10,230 nt of DNA. Source: Sandaracinaceae bacterium. GTDB taxonomy: Bacteria; Myxococcota_A; Polyangia; Polyangiales; JAFGIB01. Within the stretch, counting starts at the first letter, position 1; every line of letters begins with the position of its first letter. The position numbers and the translations under genes were made by a program. The stretch lies in NCBI GenBank assembly GCA_017881145.1, contig JADGRG010000289.1, forward strand, positions 1 through 10,230, written 5' to 3'. Shown here piece by piece: positions 6,059 to 10,230 of this stretch. The notes below the pieces were generated by a model, which was not told the origin of the DNA, searched no databases, and worked only from the letters and a program-made list of their open reading frames with translations.

Positions 6059-6658
6059 ATGCAAATCCACGTCAATGCCGAGCATCCCGAGCCGCGCAAG
6101 ATTGCGCATGCGGTCCAGGCGCTGGAGCGCGACGGAGTCATCGGTTACCCGACCGACAGCGTGTATGGCCTGGGCTGCGACATCCTGAGCAAGCGCGGCG
6201 TCGAGGCCATCTACCGCATGAAGGGCGTGCGCTCGGACCACTTGCTCTCGTTCGTCTGCCCTGATCTCTCCGACATCGCTCGCTATGCGCTGGTCAGCGA
6301 TTCGGCCTATCGAGTGATGCGCCGGCTCCTGCCTGGCCCCTACACGTTTATCCTGCGCGCCACCAAAGAGGTTCCGAAGGTGCTGCGCATGAATCGCAAG
6401 ACCGTCGGCGTCCGCGTTCCAAGCCATCCGGTCACGCTTGCGCTCACCAGAGCGTTGGGCCGGCCGCTGGTCTCGACCAGCGCGTCGATCGGCGACGAAT
6501 ACTTCATCGACCCGACCGATATCGAAGAACGCTTCCCGGACCTGGCGCTGGTGCTCGACGCCGACGGGGTCGGGCTCACACCTTCGACCGTGATCGACCT
6601 CTCCGACGACGCGCCAGTGGTGGTGCGCCAAGGTGCAGGCCCGGTGGACTTCCTGTGA
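6059..6658 (+). CDS. yciO: Sua5/YciO/YrdC family protein, YciO subfamily
   Basis: A 199-residue YrdC-fold protein. The family includes TsaC/Sua5, which makes threonylcarbamoyl-AMP for tRNA t6A, but this sequence follows the YciO branch. It has an N-terminus like IHVNAEHPEPRKI, then GVIGYPTDSVYGLGCDI (27-42), LPGPYTFILRATKEVPKVL (91-109), RKTVGVRVPSHPVTLAL (113-129), and the end STVIDLSDDAPVVVRQG. Of the K-x-R...S-x-N residues important in TsaC/Sua5, Lys55 and Ser141 remain, but the Arg position is Val57 and the Asn position is Ser143. It is therefore probably not the main t6A enzyme; YciO function is poorly defined. The ATG at 6059 aligns with the usual YciO start and is preferred over the upstream TTG at 6038. 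Only a weak GGTTGG precedes it. The gene diverges from the 166-aa gene and converges on coaBC. Confidence 0.87.
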   Translation: MQIHVNAEHPEPRKIAHAVQALERDGVIGYPTDSVYGLGCDILSKRGVEAIYRMKGVRSDHLLSFVCPDLSDIARYALVSDSAYRVMRRLLPGPYTFILRATKEVPKVLRMNRKTVGVRVPSHPVTLALTRALGRPLVSTSASIGDEYFIDPTDIEERFPDLALVLDADGVGLTPSTVIDLSDDAPVVVRQGAGPVDFL

Positions 6659-6672
6659 TGGGTAGCGTTCAA

Positions 6673-6791
6673 GAGCTGTCCAGAAACAGGCGCAGAGCGA
6701 GCGCGCCCGCAGGGCCGGAGGGAGCGCTACTCACGTAGCGTGACCGACGGACCGAGGACGTAAGCCGCTATGAGCCGTTTCTGGGCAGCTC
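6673..6791. repeat. 119-bp palindromic intergenic element between yciO and coaBC
   Basis: The arms GAGCTGTCCAGAAAC (6673-6687) and GTTTCTGGGCAGCTC (6777-6791) pair over 15 positions with a single T/G difference. Past a bulged A at 6688, GGC (6689-6691) pairs with GCC (6774-6776). Inside are a perfect hairpin, CGCTAC (6725-6730) with GTAGCG (6735-6740), and short stems such as GCCC/GGGC (6705-6708 and 6712-6715). There is also a repeated GACCGA (6742-6747 and 6750-6755). The element starts 14 nt after the yciO stop and ends 1 nt before the coaBC stop, filling the convergent gap. In plus-strand RNA the one mismatch is a G-U pair; in minus-strand RNA it is C-A. It may be a bidirectional terminator, a REP/MITE-like dispersed repeat or a structured RNA. 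There is no U-tract. Confidence 0.7.
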
Positions 6792-6792
6792 G

Positions 6793-7977
6793 TCAGAGCT
6801 TGGCTTTGATGCGGTCGAGGATGCGGTTGGCCAGCTCGGTCTTGGTCATGGGCGGCAAGGCTTCGTCGCCTTCGCGGCCGACTAGGGTGGCTTGGGTATC
6901 GTCCCGTCCGAAACCCACGCTCGCCTCGTTTGCGACCACCAAGTCGACACGCTTGTCGACGAGCTTCTTGCGCCCGTAGCCAACCACGTCGTGGGTCTCC
7001 ATTGCGAAGCCGACCAGCACTGGGCGTTTGCCTTGGCGGGTGCGCCCGAGCTCGGCGAGGATGTCTGGGTTCTTCACCAGCTCCAGCGTCATGGTCTCGC
7101 CCTGCTTCTTCACCTTCCGCGGCTTGCTCTCGGCCGGGCGGTAGTCCGCGACGGCGGCCGTCATCACGATCGCGTCCACGCGCGGCAGCGCGGACGCGAT
7201 AGCGCCCTGCATCTCGAGCGCCGAGCGCACCTGGATCGTTTCGACGCCAGCCGGCACAGGGATACTTGTCGGGCCCGTCACCAAGATCACCGTGGCTCCG
7301 CGATCACGCGCGGCTGCAGCGACGGCGTAGCCCATGCGTCCGCTGCTGCGATTGCTGATGAAGCGCACCGGGTCGAGATCTTCCAGCGTCGGTCCGGCGC
7401 TCACCAAGATCGTGACGCCGCCCAGGTCGCGCACTGCAAACACCTCGCGCGCCAGCACATCAGCGATGGCTGCGGGCTCCTGCATGCGCCCCAGGGCGAC
7501 GCTGCCATCGGCCAGCGCGCCTTGCACCGGCCCAGCGAAGTGCACGCCGTCGCTGGTCAGGCGCTCCAGGTTGCGGCGCGTCGCAGCGGCTCGCCACATG
7601 CGCTCGTGCATCGCAGGCGCCATCAGCACAGGTGAGTTGGCGCAGGCCAGCGTGGCGAGCACCACGTCGTCGGCGAAGCCCTGCGCGGCGCGCGCCATCA
7701 GGTTCGCGGTGGCAGGCGCGATCACGATGGCGTGTGCCCAACGCGCGAGCTCGACGTGGACTTCGCCAGGATAGCGTGGATCCCACAGGTCAGTCAGCGC
7801 TGGCTCGCCGGTGAGCGCGGTGAAAGTGATGGGTCCGACGAAGCGACAGGCGCTGGCTGTCATCGCCACGCGTACCTTCGCGCCGCGCCGGCCCAGCTCT
7901 CGGACCAGCTCCACGGCTTTGAACGCAGCGATGCCACCGCCGACGCCTACAACAATTTGTTTATCGCGCAGCGTCAT
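6793..7977 (-). CDS. coaBC: Bifunctional phosphopantothenoylcysteine decarboxylase / phosphopantothenate-cysteine ligase
   Basis: A full-length 394-residue fusion catalysing two steps of coenzyme A synthesis: ligation of cysteine to 4'-phosphopantothenate, and FMN-dependent decarboxylation to 4'-phosphopantetheine. The N-terminal CoaC flavoprotein domain (1-180) has GVGGGIAAFKA, the active-site His74 in EVHVELARW, and APATANLMA. The C-terminal CoaB domain (about 187-394) has SAGPTLEDLDPVRFISNRSSGRMG, AAVADYRP, a Lys-rich KPRKVKK segment, VKNPDIL and GFAMET. Two decarboxylase positions differ from E. coli. The PxMNxxM motif reads PAMHERM (His124 for Asn125), and the clamp that carries Cys158 in E. 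coli reads ALADGSVALGRM, with Asp157 at that place. The start lies 2 bp after the stop of the upstream VanW-like gene, implying one transcript and coupled translation. The annotation is firm. Confidence 0.95.
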   Translation of the reverse strand: MTLRDKQIVVGVGGGIAAFKAVELVRELGRRGAKVRVAMTASACRFVGPITFTALTGEPALTDLWDPRYPGEVHVELARWAHAIVIAPATANLMARAAQGFADDVVLATLACANSPVLMAPAMHERMWRAAATRRNLERLTSDGVHFAGPVQGALADGSVALGRMQEPAAIADVLAREVFAVRDLGGVTILVSAGPTLEDLDPVRFISNRSSGRMGYAVAAAARDRGATVILVTGPTSIPVPAGVETIQVRSALEMQGAIASALPRVDAIVMTAAVADYRPAESKPRKVKKQGETMTLELVKNPDILAELGRTRQGKRPVLVGFAMETHDVVGYGRKKLVDKRVDLVVANEASVGFGRDDTQATLVGREGDEALPPMTKTELANRILDRIKAKL

Positions 7978-7979
7978 GG

Positions 7980-9512
7980 CTACCGGCTTACCATCCCTTC
8001 GCGTTCCGTCCAGCCATAGCGGCCGGTGCGTCCCGGCTCGCGCTTGACCTCGTAGCTGCCCGAGGCTTCGTTCTGCGTCACTTCCAGGTATTCGTCGGCG
8101 ACATACTCGGGGTGAGCATCGTTTGGAGGGCGCACGAAGCCGGCGCCCGGCTCGTTTCCTTTGCCGATTCTCCAGAGCTGCGCGGTCGGCGGGTAAGCGT
8201 CCTGCGTGCGCTCATTCACGGTGGTTCCGAGCTTGTCGTCCTTGATGACGCGCTCTCGCGTGATCTTGAAACCGGGCACGCCGCGCTGCGCCAGCACCCG
8301 CAGGCCCGAAGGCAGCGAGCCATCCTTGGTGAAGTGTTCTTCGAAGGGCAGGATGGTATCGATGCGACGGATGAAGGTCACGGTGTGATCGCGCGCCGGG
8401 CCGTGGACGCTGGCGTAGACACTGCCGTCTTGCACCCGCAGACCGAGCACGACCGGATAGCTACGGTCGTTCTTGAAGCGGAAGTTCTGCGAGCCATAGA
8501 CCACGGTCGCGTCGAGTCCGAGCTTGATGTAGAAGCTCGGCCGCGAGTGCGGATAGCGCATCAAAATGGGCAGGCCTGCGAAGAACACCGCTGCGTGCAG
8601 CGTGCTCGCGATCTGGCAGGTGCCACCGCCCATGCCCGAGGTCAGCTCGCCGTCCGCAATCACCGGCGCCGGGCGAAAACCGTTGGTGGTGGTGCGGTCG
8701 CCGACGACCTCGTTGAAGTCGAAGGTCTCGCCCGGCTGCAGCACGTGACCGTCGATGCGCGAGGCTGCCAGCTTCAGGTTGTGGGTGCGGTCGGCTGAGG
8801 TCGTCGCACGGTTGTAGTGCGTCTCGAAATCACCGAGCACGGCGTGCATGTCGATGTGCTGGAAGGCTTGCGCGCCGAGCAGCGGCTTCACTTCGCGCAT
8901 CGCCGCTTGCACGTCGGTCTCACCGCTCTGCAAGGCGTGATCGACGCGCTCGAAGGTGCCGAAGAGGTCGAGCTCCGAGCCGTCCTCGGCTGCGATGATG
9001 CGACCTTCACGCGGGTCGATGCGCGCTGGCACGGGGCTCTGGTCGACGCTCTCCTTCACTCGCAAGAGCAGCGCGGCCGTGCGGCTTTCATCGAGGCTTG
9101 CAGGCATGGGCAGCGTCAGCGGCAGGGTGCCCAGCGCTTGCGCGTGCACGCGGCGCAGCGGTGAGCGGGCATCGGCGGCTTGAGAGAGCAATCCCTCGAG
9201 ATGCTCGAGGTCCACGCGTGCGCCGAGCGCGGCTCGGCTCAGCTTGTGCAAGCTCTTTCCGACACTGAGCGTCAGCGGTCGGTCGAGGTAGCGGCGCGCC
9301 ACGAGAAGCGCAGCCTCGTGCGGATCGCCGCCGAGGTCGATGGCTTCGCCGCCCACGCTAACCTGTGCGACCGCAGCCGCGTGGGCCTCGGGCTCGGGCA
9401 GCATGAGGAAACCCGAGAGCACTCCAACGCCACCGACGCAGACCACGAGCAACGCCTTGCGAGCGAGCTCTCCGGAGGTTTGTCGGCGCACGTCTACCCA
9501 CACGACCCACAT
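7980..9512 (-). CDS. VanW-family protein, membrane-anchored
   Basis: A 510-residue VanW/YoaR-type protein; the family is associated with the cell envelope and its activity is unknown. From the ATG at 9512 it has a basic N-terminus and one membrane segment (residues about 20-40, ALLVVCVGGVGVLSGFLML), so it is probably anchored in the inner membrane and faces the periplasm. Residues about 70-195 resemble the putative peptidoglycan-binding region of YoaR. The VanW domain (about 230-370) shows TTSADRTHNLKLAASRIDG, LQPGETFDFNEVVGDRT, GFRPAPVI, GMGGGTCQIASTLH, RYPHSRPSFYIKLGLDATV and FKNDRSYP. A G5-like beta segment follows, with RGVPGFKITRERVIKD. The frame is open upstream to a TTG at 9557, which would add 15 residues, and a GTG at 9503 has GGAG 10 nt upstream, so the exact start is uncertain. 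It is followed within 2 bp by coaBC. Confidence 0.88.
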   Translation of the reverse strand: MWVVWVDVRRQTSGELARKALLVVCVGGVGVLSGFLMLPEPEAHAAAVAQVSVGGEAIDLGGDPHEAALLVARRYLDRPLTLSVGKSLHKLSRAALGARVDLEHLEGLLSQAADARSPLRRVHAQALGTLPLTLPMPASLDESRTAALLLRVKESVDQSPVPARIDPREGRIIAAEDGSELDLFGTFERVDHALQSGETDVQAAMREVKPLLGAQAFQHIDMHAVLGDFETHYNRATTSADRTHNLKLAASRIDGHVLQPGETFDFNEVVGDRTTTNGFRPAPVIADGELTSGMGGGTCQIASTLHAAVFFAGLPILMRYPHSRPSFYIKLGLDATVVYGSQNFRFKNDRSYPVVLGLRVQDGSVYASVHGPARDHTVTFIRRIDTILPFEEHFTKDGSLPSGLRVLAQRGVPGFKITRERVIKDDKLGTTVNERTQDAYPPTAQLWRIGKGNEPGAGFVRPPNDAHPEYVADEYLEVTQNEASGSYEVKREPGRTGRYGWTEREGMVSR

Positions 9513-9606
9513 GCTCCGCTCAATCTGGGGCTCCGTCAAAATTCTGAACGGAATCAAGCGCTAAGGCGCGGCCACCCGAGCTCGCAGCGCATGCTGATCC
9601 ACCGAC

Positions 9607-9629
9607 CCGCGCGGGCGGGCAGCGCGCGG
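9607..9629 (-). other. GC-rich hairpin between glyA and the VanW-like gene
   Basis: CCGCGCG (9607-9613) is a perfect inverted repeat of CGCGCGG (9623-9629) with a 9-nt loop. It sits midway in the 163-bp gap between glyA and the VanW-like gene. No U-tract lies on either side. It may help end glyA transcription or may be chance in GC-rich DNA. Confidence 0.3.
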
Positions 9630-9644
9630 CTTGAACGTGCCGGA

Positions 9645-9673
9645 GCCGGCTGCGGAACGCGACCGCGTCCGGC
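9645..9673 (-). terminator. Hairpin directly after the glyA stop, candidate terminator or 3' stabiliser
   Basis: The outer stem GCCGG (9645-9649) with CCGGC (9669-9673) and the inner stem GCGG (9652-9655) with CCGC (9663-9666) enclose a 7-nt loop, separated by a 2x2 internal loop. On the minus strand it begins 2 nt after the glyA stop codon. It is strong but lacks a U-tract, so it may be a Rho-aided terminator or an mRNA-stabilising end. Confidence 0.45.
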
Positions 9674-9675
9674 GG

Positions 9676-10230
9676 CTAGAGCTGCAGGCCCGGCGCCGGG
9701 AACTTGGCGCAGAGTGCTTTGACGTCGGCACCGATTCGGTCGAGCAGCTTCTCGTCTCCCGGATGGTCGACGACGTCGGCCATGAAGTTGCCGATGGCCT
9801 TCATCTCGTTCGGGCCCATGCCGCGGCTGGTGATGGCCGGGGTGCCGATGCGGATGCCGCTCGGGTCGAAGGGCTTGCGCGGGTCGAAGGGCACGGAGTT
9901 GTAGTTGCAGACGATGCCGGCGCGGTCGAGTGCCTTGGCGGCGATCTTGCCCGACACGTTCTTGGGGGTGAGGTCGGCCAAGATCAGGTGATTCTCGGTG
10001 CCGCCAGTCACCAGGCTGAAGCCGCGGCTGAGCAGGGTCTCGGCCAGGGTCTTGGCGTTTGCGACCACGTTGTGCGCGTACTTCTTGAACGCGTCGGTGC
10101 TGGCTTCTTTCGCCGCGACTGCGATGGCGGCGGTGGTTCCGTTGTGCGGGCCACCCTGCAAGCCAGGGAACACAGCCTTGTCGATGGCGGCCTTGTGCTT
10201 GTCGTCGCAGAGGATGATGCCGCCTCGCGG
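9676..10230 (-). CDS. glyA: Serine hydroxymethyltransferase, C-terminal part (runs off the window)
   Basis: The last 184 residues of a PLP-dependent serine hydroxymethyltransferase, which interconverts serine and glycine and loads tetrahydrofolate with one-carbon units. The coding frame continues to the window edge: before the GTG codon at 10173 it reads PRGGIILCDDKHKAAIDKA, so that GTG is an internal Val and not a start. Family motifs are AVFPGLQGGPHNG, GGTENHLILADL, VPFDPRKPFDPSGIRIGTPAITSRGM (with the substrate-carboxylate Arg in SGIRIGTPA), and GNFMADVV near the end. The PLP-binding Lys lies upstream, outside the window. Full-length enzymes are about 415-430 residues, so somewhat over half is missing. 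The motif NKN before VPFD, as I recall it in E. coli, here reads NYN. The gene is followed by a hairpin. Confidence 0.94.
   Translation of the reverse strand, partial: PRGGIILCDDKHKAAIDKAVFPGLQGGPHNGTTAAIAVAAKEASTDAFKKYAHNVVANAKTLAETLLSRGFSLVTGGTENHLILADLTPKNVSGKIAAKALDRAGIVCNYNSVPFDPRKPFDPSGIRIGTPAITSRGMGPNEMKAIGNFMADVVDHPGDEKLLDRIGADVKALCAKFPAPGLQL

Noticed and set aside
5431..6264. 277-codon plus-strand frame across the 166-aa gene and the yciO start
   Set aside because: It overlaps two better-supported genes in other frames and has no coherent domain.
9676..10173. glyA read as a 165-aa protein starting at the GTG at 10173
   Set aside because: The same frame continues upstream to the window edge with serine hydroxymethyltransferase sequence, so the GTG is an internal Val codon of a gene cut by the window.
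1..10230. Mobile element, prophage, CRISPR or defence system
   Set aside because: No transposase, integrase, regularly spaced repeats, Cas-like or toxin-antitoxin-like sequence is seen. The tRNA genes have no nearby integrase or duplicated tRNA end suggesting an attachment site.

Overview
The window is a high-GC bacterial segment of mostly ordinary chromosomal genes. The GC-rich third codon positions, a membrane-anchored VanW-family protein next to coaBC, a long Ala/Pro-rich TolC-like protein and a GC-rich palindromic intergenic element suggest a Myxococcota-like (former Deltaproteobacteria) or related proteobacterium. This placement is an inference and no marker gene here settles it. The sulfite-reductase cluster (DUF2849, CysI, DUF934) resembles the arrangement common in Alphaproteobacteria.

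Layout, left to right. (1) Positions 1-2572 (+) hold an assimilatory sulfite-reduction operon: an AT-rich promoter with two near-palindromes 21 bp apart, a small DUF2849 protein, a siroheme/4Fe-4S nitrite/sulfite reductase, and a DUF934 protein whose start overlaps the end of the reductase gene. (2) After a 283-bp gap, a TolC/OEP-type outer-membrane efflux protein (+) stands alone. (3) A tRNA pair (+), Gln(CUG) and Glu(CUC), follows a recognisable promoter. (4) A 3-methyladenine DNA glycosylase gene (+) converges, 9 bp apart, on an unrecognised 166-aa protein (-). (5) A YciO-type member of the Sua5/YciO/YrdC family (+) diverges from that gene. (6) yciO and coaBC converge on a 134-bp gap almost filled by a 119-bp palindromic element with 15-bp arms. 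(7) A VanW-family protein and coaBC (-) are 2 bp apart and probably form one operon. (8) The C-terminal part of glyA (-) runs off the right edge.

Functionally, the first operon supplies sulfide for cysteine synthesis and CoaBC uses cysteine to make 4'-phosphopantetheine. The other genes cover efflux, alkylation repair, one-carbon metabolism and translation. I saw no phage genes, transposase, CRISPR array or defence system. The observations most worth checking are the palindromic element at 6673-6791, the paired operator-like sites at 9-46, the changed active-site residues in CoaBC, and the unrecognised conserved-looking protein at 5398-5898.
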